A program made the translations under genes and the position numbers. Source: Candidatus Krumholzibacteriia bacterium (lineage in GTDB: Bacteria > Krumholzibacteriota > Krumholzibacteriia > LZORAL124-64-63). Taken from it: a stretch of 6,052 nucleotides of DNA. Under the pieces are notes generated by a model. It saw only the letters and a list, made by a program, of their open reading frames with translations. It searched no databases and was not told the origin of the DNA. How positions within the stretch are numbered: the first letter of the stretch is position 1; each line of letters begins with the position of its first letter. Shown one piece after another: positions 1 through 5,222 of the stretch. Location of the stretch: contig JADGEP010000248.1 of the NCBI GenBank assembly GCA_016744275.1, positions 1-6,052 of the forward strand. The letters run 5' to 3'.

Positions 1-129
1 GGGCGGAACCTCTTTTTGGAGATTCGCGGTGAAGACGATCAGGATCGTCACCATGATGATCGCCACGACCCAGAAAGCGGCGTATAGCCCCTTCCGACTC
101 AGCAGACGATCCAACATCGATGGGGCCAT
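1..129 (-). CDS. N-terminus of a membrane-anchored protein (partial, runs off left edge)
   Basis: Only the first 43 codons are present. The reading frame starts MAPSMLDRLLSRKGLYAAFW. It has a short basic N-terminus (Arg8, Arg12, Lys13) and then one hydrophobic segment at about residues 15-35 (rich in A, V, I, L, F), followed by a polar stretch ending Lys-Glu-Val-Pro-Pro. By the positive-inside rule this is an N-in signal anchor or first transmembrane helix. The start is supported by a strong AAGGAG ribosome-binding site (complement of 137-142) 7 nt before the ATG. The gene lies directly downstream of the Rrf2 regulator on the same strand, and its promoter is overlapped by a candidate operator, so it is probably a target of that regulator. 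Such anchors occur in membrane-bound cytochromes and other respiratory or stress proteins next to Rrf2 genes, but the visible part identifies no family. Confidence 0.75.
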   Translation of the reverse strand, partial: MAPSMLDRLLSRKGLYAAFWVVAIIMVTILIVFTANLQKEVPP

Positions 130-168
130 TTTATGACTCCTTGTTGTGCCGGCGGGCCGGCGGCCATA

Positions 169-214
169 ACTATCTGAAAATATATTTCTACTTTCAGGTA
201 GTATTTGCGGTCAA
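169..214 (-). promoter_or_regulatory. Promoter with overlapping inverted-repeat operator upstream of the membrane-protein gene
   Basis: Read on the minus strand there is a -35 like element TTGACC (complement of 209-214), an 18-bp spacer and a -10 like element TAGAAA (complement of 185-190). An imperfect inverted repeat overlaps it: ACTATCTGAAA at 169-179 and TTTCAGGTAGT at 192-202, 10 of 11 positions complementary, 12-bp spacer. One arm lies in the -35/-10 spacer and the other just past the -10, as expected for a repressor site. A second partial symmetry (GAAA...TTTC, 176-188) lies in the middle. Between the predicted transcript start and the ribosome-binding site the DNA is very GC-rich (148-165, two GCCGGC copies) and could form a short hairpin. 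The likely binder is the adjacent Rrf2 protein; this is inference from proximity. Confidence 0.6.
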
Positions 215-233
215 AAAAACACTCATCAGTCTA

Positions 234-650
234 TCAGGAAAGCTTCTTGCCCTTCGATTTCACCATATCGGCCAGGGACACATCGGCCATCATCTGCTGG
301 ATGCCGGCCTTGGGTCCTGTCCAGAATTCGTGCATCGGGCAAGGGTTGTTCTCGTCACAGCGCTCGAAGCCCAGGATGCAGCGGTCGTAGGTTTCAAGTC
401 CTTCGACGGTGTCCACGATTTGCTCCATCTTGATATCGTTCAGCGGTTTGGCAATACGATAGCCACCATTTTTACCGCGTACGGACTCCACAAATTCGGC
501 TTCGCGCAAGCGCCCCATCAGGCGCCCGAGAAACTTGAAGGGGATGTCCAATTCTTCCGAAAGCCGCTTCACCGGGCACAGTTCGTCCCCGGCCGTTGCC
601 ATGAAGACCAGGCACCGGATCGCGTATTCGGATGACTTGTACAATCGCAT
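234..650 (-). CDS. Rrf2-family Fe-S cluster transcriptional regulator (IscR/NsrR/RirA-like)
   Basis: A 138-residue DNA-binding regulator, the usual length for Rrf2 proteins. It opens with the family's N-terminal pattern (MRLYKSSEYAIRCL). A winged helix-turn-helix follows: recognition region at about residues 27-50 and the hallmark wing RGKNGGYRIAKP at 58-69. The C-terminal dimerisation part has three cysteines, Cys91, Cys98 and Cys104, in the position where IscR, NsrR and RirA bind an iron-sulfur cluster. The spacing C-x6-C-x5-C differs slightly from E. coli IscR (C-x5-C-x5-C). Two more cysteines are at 13 and 25. Family members sense Fe-S status, nitric oxide, iron or redox and repress or activate nearby genes. 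The ATG is backed by GGAGG (complement of 657-661) at 6 nt. The next gene on the strand is a membrane protein with a candidate operator, and an inverted repeat covers this gene's own translation start, which suggests autoregulation. The exact signal cannot be read from sequence. Confidence 0.93.
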   Translation of the reverse strand: MRLYKSSEYAIRCLVFMATAGDELCPVKRLSEELDIPFKFLGRLMGRLREAEFVESVRGKNGGYRIAKPLNDIKMEQIVDTVEGLETYDRCILGFERCDENNPCPMHEFWTGPKAGIQQMMADVSLADMVKSKGKKLS

Positions 651-652
651 AC

Positions 653-697
653 CCTACCTCCGGGTAGGAATATGTCAAAGACCACGATCCGAAGCAA
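653..697 (-). promoter_or_regulatory. Candidate promoter and autoregulatory inverted repeat of the Rrf2 gene
   Basis: The inverted repeat CCTACC (653-658) / GGTAGG (663-668), with a 4-nt spacer, covers the ribosome-binding site of the Rrf2 gene. It shares the CTACC/GGTAG core with the larger repeat upstream of the membrane-protein gene. A weak promoter can be drawn on the minus strand: TTGCTT (complement of 692-697), 17 bp, CATATT (complement of 669-674), which places the transcript start inside the inverted repeat. A perfect TTGACA (complement of 673-678) is also present, but the hexamer 16-17 bp downstream is poor and would overlap the start codon. The repeat is certain; its role as operator is inference. 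Confidence 0.45.
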
Positions 698-770
698 GAA
701 AAAATCAGTCTGCCGGTTGTGACCCCAGAGGCATTGCAGTACTTTCGGCTAACGCAACACCGTGTACTCG

Positions 771-776
771 AAGGAG
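771..776 (+). promoter_or_regulatory. Ribosome-binding site that fixes the GTG start at 785
   Basis: AAGGAG lies 8 nt before GTG at 785-787. The alternative in-frame ATG at 719 has no such signal close upstream and would place this motif inside the coding region, so the GTG is the better start. Confidence 0.8.
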
Positions 777-784
777 CCCAACGC

Positions 785-1150
785 GTGAACAATCACCTGA
801 TCATCCGGCGCGACGCCCACCTCTTTGCCGACCGCCCCGGCCTGATGGAACGCATGGCCAAACAACGCGCGCTGGTTCCTTTGGCCGCCGATCAATTGCT
901 GCATCCGGCCACTGCCCACGACTATATTGTGCGGCGCGGAAAACTGCGGGTCTCGCAGTTCCTGACTGATGGGCGGGAAGTCTCGCGCGCCGTCCTGCAA
1001 GCAGGCGCGGTATTGCTCACCCGACCCGGCGAAGGGCAGGAAGCGGAACCTGCGGCGGACCGCTACCTTGTCGACGAATTGGTGCTGATGGCCCTGGGCG
1101 AAGTCGAATTGTGGATCCTGCCCGCCGGCGCTCTCGAACAACCCGAATAA
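785..1150 (+). CDS. Orphan CRP-like (cNMP-binding fold) effector-domain protein, no HTH
   Basis: A 121-residue soluble protein starting at GTG. Residues about 45-117 resemble the beta-barrel of the CRP/cyclic-nucleotide-binding superfamily. The stretch YIVRRGKLRV (47-56), then DGREVSR (62-68) and LQAGAVL (71-77), follows the family pattern 'hydrophobic strand, G-x-L-x-V, G-x-E, L-x-x-G'. The closing segment LMALGEVELWILP (101-113) matches the usual last strand before the C-helix. The phosphate-binding cassette (normally G-E with a following R-S/T-A) is not recognisable: the corresponding part is a Glu/Ala-rich loop (82-93). There is no C-terminal helix-turn-helix, so it is not a DNA-binding CRP protein. 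It ends in two tandem stops (TAA TAG) 13 nt before gpmI and is probably cotranscribed with it, so a role in sensing or modulating central carbon metabolism is possible but unproven. Fold assignment is from pattern recognition and is moderate in certainty. Confidence 0.68.
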   Translation: MNNHLIIRRDAHLFADRPGLMERMAKQRALVPLAADQLLHPATAHDYIVRRGKLRVSQFLTDGREVSRAVLQAGAVLLTRPGEGQEAEPAADRYLVDELVLMALGEVELWILPAGALEQPE

Positions 1151-1163
1151 TAGAAGGCGAATC

Positions 1164-2753
1164 ATGACCGACAAGACCAACGGCCACCCCAAAGTTGTGC
1201 TCTGCATTCTCGATGGTGTGGGCTACCGCACGGGCCCCGGCAGCGAAGTGGGCAACGCCGTGATCGCCGCCAATCCGGCCTATTACAACTCGCTCTTCAG
1301 TGACTACCCATTCACCACTTTGGATGCCAGCGGCCTGCACGTCGGGCTGCCCGAAGGCCAGATGGGCAACAGTGAAGTCGGCCACCTGACCATCGGGGCC
1401 GGACGGGTCATGGATCAGGAGCTGGTGCGCATCAGCAAGTCTTTGGACGATGGCGAATTTCAGACCCGCGCGCCCTGGACCGAATTCATCGCGCGGGCCA
1501 AAGCCGGCACGGGAAGATTGCACTTGTTGGGGCTGGTCTCACCCGGAGGCGTGCACTCCCATACGAATCACCTCAAGAGCATCATCGCCGCCGCCCGCGA
1601 CGCCGGAATTCAGGAAATTTTCGTCCACGCCATGCTTGATGGCCGCGACACCGACCCACGCAGTGGCGAGGGCTACGTCGCGGATCTGTCCCAGGCCATG
1701 ACAGCCATGGGCGCCGGCACCATTGCCAGCGTTTGCGGCCGCTATTGGGCCATGGATCGCGACAAACGCTGGGACCGCGTGCAACGGGCCTGGAATCTGC
1801 TGGTCGATGGCACCGTGGATGAAAAAGGTGTCACGGCCAAAAACCCGGTCGAGGCCATCGCTGATTCCTACGCCGCCGGCACCACCGACGAATTTGTCGA
1901 ACCCACCTTGATCGAGGGCCCAGATGGCAAACCGGTGGCTACCGTCGCCGAAGGCGACAGCGTTTTCTTTTGGAATTTCCGCGCCGACCGCGCCCGCGAA
2001 CTGACCTGGGCCTTCAAGCAGGACAATTTTGACGGCTTCGACGTGAGCCGGCGGCCCAACGTCAACTACCTGACGATGACGCCGTATGAAGAGAAAATCG
2101 ATCTGCCGGCGATGTTCCGGCCCGAACGCCCGGCCAACGGACTGGCTGAAGTGCTGGCCGCCAACGGCCTGACCAATCTGCGCACCGCCGAGACTGAAAA
2201 GTATGCCCACGTGACTTACTTCTTCAACGGTGGGCGTGAAGAACCCTTCCCCGGCGAAGACCGCCAACTGGTCGCCTCGCCGAAAGTCGCCACCTATGAT
2301 TTGCAGCCCGAAATGAGCGCGCCTGAAGTGGCGGCCATCGTCAATCGGGCCTGTCAGGGCACGGAATTCGATGTGGTGATCGTGAACTTTGCCAATGGCG
2401 ACATGGTTGGCCACACCGGCGATTTTGATGCCGCCGTTCTGGCCTTCCAGACCCTCGACCGTCTCTTAGGCGAGATCATGCCTCCCAGCTTGGACCACGG
2501 CACTGTCTGGCTGATCACCGCCGACCACGGAAACTGCGACGAAATGTTGGGGCCCGATGGTTCCGTTCTCACCCAACATTCCCTGCAAAAAGTGCCCTTT
2601 GTGGTGGCGAGCCAGGACTTCAAAGGTCAGGCAAACCTATTGAAAGATGGAAATTACGGGCTTTCGGACATCGCTCCGACCATCCTGGACCTGTTGGATA
2701 TTGAACAACCAAATCAAATGACAGGACAAACAATCCTTAAAAAACGCCCTTAA
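1164..2753 (+). CDS. gpmI: 2,3-bisphosphoglycerate-independent phosphoglycerate mutase
   Basis: A cytoplasmic glycolytic/gluconeogenic enzyme interconverting 3- and 2-phosphoglycerate via a phosphoserine intermediate with two Mn2+ ions. At 529 residues it has the family's usual length. The alkaline-phosphatase-like fold is marked by LDGVG (Asp17) and GNSEVGH with the nucleophile Ser70. The inserted phosphotransferase domain (about 85-310) has HSHTNH (His131), DGRDTDP (Arg161, Asp162), RYWAMDRDKRW (Arg193, Arg199) and FRADRARE (Arg273, Arg276). The metal site returns with Lys346 (EKYAHVTYFFNGG), Asp413 and His417 (NGDMVGHTGD), Asp454 and His455 (TADHGNCDE) and His472. All catalytic and metal residues known from the Geobacillus stearothermophilus enzyme are present, so it should be active. 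ATG is preceded by a modest GAAGG (1153-1157). The gene follows the CRP-like gene by 13 nt. It ends in three consecutive stop codons, TAA TAG TGA (2751-2759). No terminator is obvious after it. Confidence 0.98.
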   Translation: MTDKTNGHPKVVLCILDGVGYRTGPGSEVGNAVIAANPAYYNSLFSDYPFTTLDASGLHVGLPEGQMGNSEVGHLTIGAGRVMDQELVRISKSLDDGEFQTRAPWTEFIARAKAGTGRLHLLGLVSPGGVHSHTNHLKSIIAAARDAGIQEIFVHAMLDGRDTDPRSGEGYVADLSQAMTAMGAGTIASVCGRYWAMDRDKRWDRVQRAWNLLVDGTVDEKGVTAKNPVEAIADSYAAGTTDEFVEPTLIEGPDGKPVATVAEGDSVFFWNFRADRARELTWAFKQDNFDGFDVSRRPNVNYLTMTPYEEKIDLPAMFRPERPANGLAEVLAANGLTNLRTAETEKYAHVTYFFNGGREEPFPGEDRQLVASPKVATYDLQPEMSAPEVAAIVNRACQGTEFDVVIVNFANGDMVGHTGDFDAAVLAFQTLDRLLGEIMPPSLDHGTVWLITADHGNCDEMLGPDGSVLTQHSLQKVPFVVASQDFKGQANLLKDGNYGLSDIAPTILDLLDIEQPNQMTGQTILKKRP

Positions 2754-2808
2754 TAGTGAGTATTTAACAAATTATTGACCTTTATCGGTTCCATTTTCCG
2801 GACAGATA

Positions 2809-2817
2809 TGCTATGAT
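2809..2817 (+). promoter_or_regulatory. Extended -10 promoter for the secreted-protein gene
   Basis: TGCTATGAT fits the TGn-TATAAT extended -10 pattern with one mismatch in the hexamer. No good -35 lies at 16-18 bp, which is usual for extended -10 promoters; a TTGACC at 2775-2780 is too far away. Transcription would start near 2824, giving a leader of about 360 nt before the ATG at 3182. Confidence 0.5.
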
Positions 2818-2872
2818 TCCGCTCCCTTTCGCATGCCGTTGGCCCGGACTGCGCGAGGGACGTCGAGGCGCA

Positions 2873-2905
2873 GGATATGGGCACCTTTAGCGGGTGGCCG
2901 TATCC
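2873..2905 (+). other. Strong 12-bp hairpin with central G/G mismatch in the leader
   Basis: The 5' arm GGATATGG (2873-2880) pairs with CCGTATCC (2898-2905), including one G-U pair. After a symmetric single G opposite G (2881/2897), CACC (2882-2885) pairs with GGTG (2893-2896), leaving a 7-nt loop TTTAGCG (2886-2892). No T-run follows, so it is not an intrinsic terminator. It is the most stable local structure in the leader. Confidence 0.7.
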
Positions 2906-3166
2906 GGACCGGGGGACTGACCCATCCCAACTCTTGATTCGCCCAAATGGGATGAGTTTTGGGGAGAACGTTCCACCCGATTCATTCGCCTCGCAGTTGA
3001 TTGCTTTCTTTCCACTTGAAGTCCATTCGCTTGACACCGACATCTCGTGTGATGAGAAAAAGCATGACCGGGAAATCTCGACGAGGAAGACCAGTATCCT
3101 CAGAGAGCGACGATTTGCAATCCGAAGGCGCTTGTAAGAGTGCTGACACCAAATCACCCCTGCGTG

Positions 3167-3173
3167 AAGGAGG
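3167..3173 (+). promoter_or_regulatory. Consensus ribosome-binding site that fixes the ATG at 3182
   Basis: AAGGAGG, a full Shine-Dalgarno match, lies 8 nt before ATG 3182. The frame is open further upstream to a GTG at 3140, but a signal peptide begins exactly at 3182, so the downstream start is correct. Confidence 0.92.
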
Positions 3174-3181
3174 CCGAGAAG

Positions 3182-5119
3182 ATGAAGAAGCATCTTTTTG
3201 GCATGGCACTTATTACGTGCCTTGTTGTCATTAGTGGCGTGGCTACGGCTCAGACCATTGATGAAATCCAGGTTTATGACGTGGCTGGCGCCCCTGCGAG
3301 CCCGTTCGATGGCCAGGCCGTTACGGTCACTGGTTCCGTTTATGTCCAGAAGGGCACCTACAACAGCGGTACCTTTTACATCCAGGGTGCCACCGGTGGC
3401 ATCAACTTCTTCAACGGCGCCGCTGGCCCGTTCAACCTCGGTGATGTCATCGAGTTGTCCGGTACCGTGGGCCAGTTTGGTGGCGAAATCAACATCAGCA
3501 ATTCCAGTGCTCTGTTCCTGAGCACCGGTCCTGAAGTTGCCGCCACGACCATTCCCATCGGTTCTTTGACTTACGAAGACGTGGGTAGCCTCGTCGAAGT
3601 CATCGGCACCATCGCGACTACCAACATCAATGGCGGCAGCGACGATTTCACCATCGCCTCGGGCACCGATACCCTGTTGATCTTCGTTGACAGCGACACC
3701 GGCGCCGACCTGAGTGCCATCGAAGTTGGCGACCTCTACTCGGTTTCCGGCCCGTTGGTCAACTTCAGCGGCCTGCTGGAGATCAAGCCCCGTTTCCAGG
3801 CTGACCTCGTCGAGAACCCCGGTGGCGACACCTTGCCCGTCATTGACGGCGTCAACTCGCCCAACTGGGTTGTCGAGATGGCTGATCCTCTGACGATCAC
3901 CGCCTCGATCACTGACGACAGCGCCATCACGGCTGCCAACTTGTTCTATGCCAACAGCGACGGAACCACCCAGGGTGCGTTCTCGTCCGTGGCCATGAGC
4001 AACACTGTCGGCGACACTTGGAGCGGCACCATTCCTGGTGGCCATTCCGGTGCTCAGGTTGACTTCTACATTGAAGCCACCGATGACGGCGCCCAGACCG
4101 TGTCCAACCCGGGCAGCGCCCCGACCGCGTTCTACAGTGCTGCTGTTGGTTTCACGACCATCTACGCCATGAACACCGCCCATCCTGACAGCGCTTATCA
4201 GGGCAGCCCCCTGCGTGATCGTTTCGTCAACATCCGCGGTGTTGTCACTGCCGGTACGGGCATTGCGTCTGGTGCTGCCAGCCGTTTTGTGGTGCAGGAG
4301 ATGGACAAGGACCCCTTCACCAACAGCTACGGCTTCGGTGGCGTTCTGGTTTATGAAGGTACCGGTTCCTACGAATACTTCCGCGGCGATGAGATCGAAA
4401 TTGGTGGCCAGGTGGATGAGTTCTTCGGTTTGACCGAAATGCTCCCCTTCAACGCCGATGCTGTGAACCTCGTCGGCTTTGGCGCGGCCTTGCCTGAAGC
4501 GGCTGTCGTTTCCACCCGCGAGTTGGCTGACAACAGCCTGCTCGATGGCAACGGTATCCTGGGCGAGAAATGGGAAAGCGTCTGGGTCAAGACCTTCCCC
4601 GCCGCCGTCGTCGATACGCTGGGCTTTGGTGAGTACATTGTCTCGAGCAGTGCCTCCCGCGCCGACAGCCTGGATGTTGATCCGATCACGGTGCTGGCCT
4701 ACCAGCCCAACATCGGCGACGTCCTGACGATCGAAAGCTACATGACCTATGTTGGACAGTACGAATTGGTCCCGTTCGATGACGTGTTCATCGTGCAGAC
4801 CGGTTTGACGGGCGTGGACGATACCCCGGCCATCCAGTCGGCTGGCGGTTTCCGTTCCGTGGCTCCGAACCCGTTCAACCCGATGACGGAAATCAAATTC
4901 GTCGTCAACCGTGACGAAATCGTTCAGCTGAACGTGTACAACATCCGCGGCCAGAAAGTCCGGACCTTGGTCCAGGACAACCTGAGCGCCAACGAGTACA
5001 AGTTCACCTTCGATGGCAAGAACGACGCCGGCCAAGGCCTGGCCAGTGGCGCGTACTTTGCCCGTCTGCGGATTGGTAAGGAAGTTGTGCAGGTCCGTCA
5101 GATGATGTTGGTCAAGTAA
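3182..5119 (+). CDS. Secreted multidomain OB-fold-like protein with C-terminal FlgD-Ig sorting-type domain
   Basis: A 645-residue exported protein. Residues 1-23 form a signal peptide (MKKHLF, a hydrophobic core, ATA before Gln24). Residues about 24-115 and 118-210 are two beta-rich modules with an OB-fold feel like those attached to extracellular nucleases: 'DEIQ', 'G-x-V-T-V-T-G', 'FYIQGATGGINFF', 'GDVIELSGTVGQF'. Residues about 216-320 look Ig/Fn3-like (LTITASITDDS..., VDFYIEATDDGAQ). Two further OB-like modules follow at about 325-432 (RFVNIRGVVTAG, RGDEIEIGGQVDEF) and 442-540. The tail 557-645 is a FlgD-Ig domain with APNPFNP, LNVYNIRGQKVRTLV, FDGKNDAGQ, ASGAYFARL and a basic MMLVK end, a design used for surface attachment or type IX-like sorting in FCB-related bacteria. 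No catalytic motif is visible. The only cysteine is in the signal peptide. Codons TTA, CTA and TCA are absent, which suggests strong expression. It has its own promoter, long leader and terminator. The natural partner or substrate is unknown. Confidence 0.9.
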   Translation: MKKHLFGMALITCLVVISGVATAQTIDEIQVYDVAGAPASPFDGQAVTVTGSVYVQKGTYNSGTFYIQGATGGINFFNGAAGPFNLGDVIELSGTVGQFGGEINISNSSALFLSTGPEVAATTIPIGSLTYEDVGSLVEVIGTIATTNINGGSDDFTIASGTDTLLIFVDSDTGADLSAIEVGDLYSVSGPLVNFSGLLEIKPRFQADLVENPGGDTLPVIDGVNSPNWVVEMADPLTITASITDDSAITAANLFYANSDGTTQGAFSSVAMSNTVGDTWSGTIPGGHSGAQVDFYIEATDDGAQTVSNPGSAPTAFYSAAVGFTTIYAMNTAHPDSAYQGSPLRDRFVNIRGVVTAGTGIASGAASRFVVQEMDKDPFTNSYGFGGVLVYEGTGSYEYFRGDEIEIGGQVDEFFGLTEMLPFNADAVNLVGFGAALPEAAVVSTRELADNSLLDGNGILGEKWESVWVKTFPAAVVDTLGFGEYIVSSSASRADSLDVDPITVLAYQPNIGDVLTIESYMTYVGQYELVPFDDVFIVQTGLTGVDDTPAIQSAGGFRSVAPNPFNPMTEIKFVVNRDEIVQLNVYNIRGQKVRTLVQDNLSANEYKFTFDGKNDAGQGLASGAYFARLRIGKEVVQVRQMMLVK

Positions 5120-5141
5120 GACCACTTCACTGATTCGATAT

Positions 5142-5181
5142 CGCGTTATGGCTCGGCGCAAGCCGAAACACGGAGAACGCG
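5142..5181 (+). other. Two-tier stem-loop in the 3' untranslated region
   Basis: An outer stem CGCGTT (5142-5147) / AACGCG (5176-5181) encloses an inner stem TCGGC (5153-5157) / GCCGA (5162-5166) closed by a GCAA (GNRA) tetraloop. A short TTTT run follows at 5183-5186. It could be a weak first terminator or an RNA-stabilising element ahead of the main terminator. Confidence 0.5.
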
Positions 5182-5187
5182 GTTTTA

Positions 5188-5222
5188 CCCCCGGGAGCCT
5201 TGGCTTCCGGGGGTTCTTCTTT
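5188..5222 (+). terminator. Strong intrinsic terminator of the secreted-protein gene
   Basis: A 12-bp arm (5188-5199, starting CCCCCGGG) pairs with 5202-5213 with one G-U pair; in practice a 4-nt loop is formed. It is followed by TTCTTCTTT (5214-5222). The T-rich tail overlaps the stop codon of the convergent minus-strand gene. On the minus strand the hairpin lacks a good T-run, so it works mainly for the plus strand. Confidence 0.9.

Larger units (their letters stand above)
2818..3181 (+). other. Long non-coding, structured 5' leader of the secreted-protein gene
   Basis: About 360 bases without a credible gene. Complementary segments give a chain of possible stem-loops. TCCCT (2823-2827) pairs with AGGGA (2856-2860), continued by CGC (2830-2832) with GCG (2851-2853). 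A long hairpin lies at 2873-2905. CATCCC (2923-2928) pairs with GGGATG (2949-2954). GAGGA (3083-3087) pairs with TCCTC (3097-3101). An alternative long-range pairing of CTCCC (2822-2826) with GGGAG (2962-2966) would enclose the first three and compete with the first stem. Mutually exclusive pairings ahead of a gene are typical of riboswitches, but no consensus of a known class (c-di-GMP, TPP, cobalamin, SAM, glycine, guanidine, ZTP, fluoride) was recognised. It could also be an unclassified small RNA or simply a stability-giving untranslated region. Confidence 0.45.

Noticed and set aside
120..635. 171-codon plus-strand frame
   Set aside because: Antisense to the Rrf2 regulator, which is clearly the real gene.
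719..784. ATG at 719 as start of the CRP-like gene
   Set aside because: The strong AAGGAG at 771-776 points to GTG 785, and the extra residues would add nothing recognisable.
749..1207. 152-codon minus-strand frame, and the similar frames at 1017-1523 and 1539-2414
   Set aside because: Antisense shadows of the CRP-like gene and gpmI, without ribosome-binding sites or family motifs.
2840..2854. Sigma-54 type promoter (TGGC...GC)
   Set aside because: The GG and GC elements have correct spacing but the TT before GC is missing, and it lies inside a predicted stem.
2822..2966. Known RNAs (6S RNA, SRP RNA, RNase P RNA, tmRNA, c-di-GMP-I riboswitch)
   Set aside because: None of the conserved sequence blocks of these RNAs could be found; only the general stem-loop layout is suggestive.
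3031..3036. TTGACA as -35 of a second promoter close to the secreted gene
   Set aside because: No acceptable -10 hexamer lies 16-18 bp downstream.
2877..3137. 86-codon open frame on the plus strand in the leader
   Set aside because: Its ATG is inside the stable hairpin, it has no good ribosome-binding site, and the translation resembles no family and has non-protein-like composition.
3140..3181. GTG at 3140 as start of the secreted-protein gene
   Set aside because: It would put 14 residues before a textbook signal peptide and place the AAGGAGG inside the coding sequence.
3209..3220. Lipoprotein signal (Leu-Ile-Thr-Cys at residues 10-13)
   Set aside because: Thr at position -1 does not fit a lipobox, the hydrophobic core before it is too short, and a good signal peptidase I site (ATA before Gln24) lies further on.
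2750..5161. 803-residue open frame on the minus strand as a gene
   Set aside because: It is the exact codon-aligned antisense of the signal-peptide-bearing secreted protein, its composition is typical of antisense frames (many His, Gln, Val, Asp), it has no recognisable domain, and it spans a terminator and a leader.
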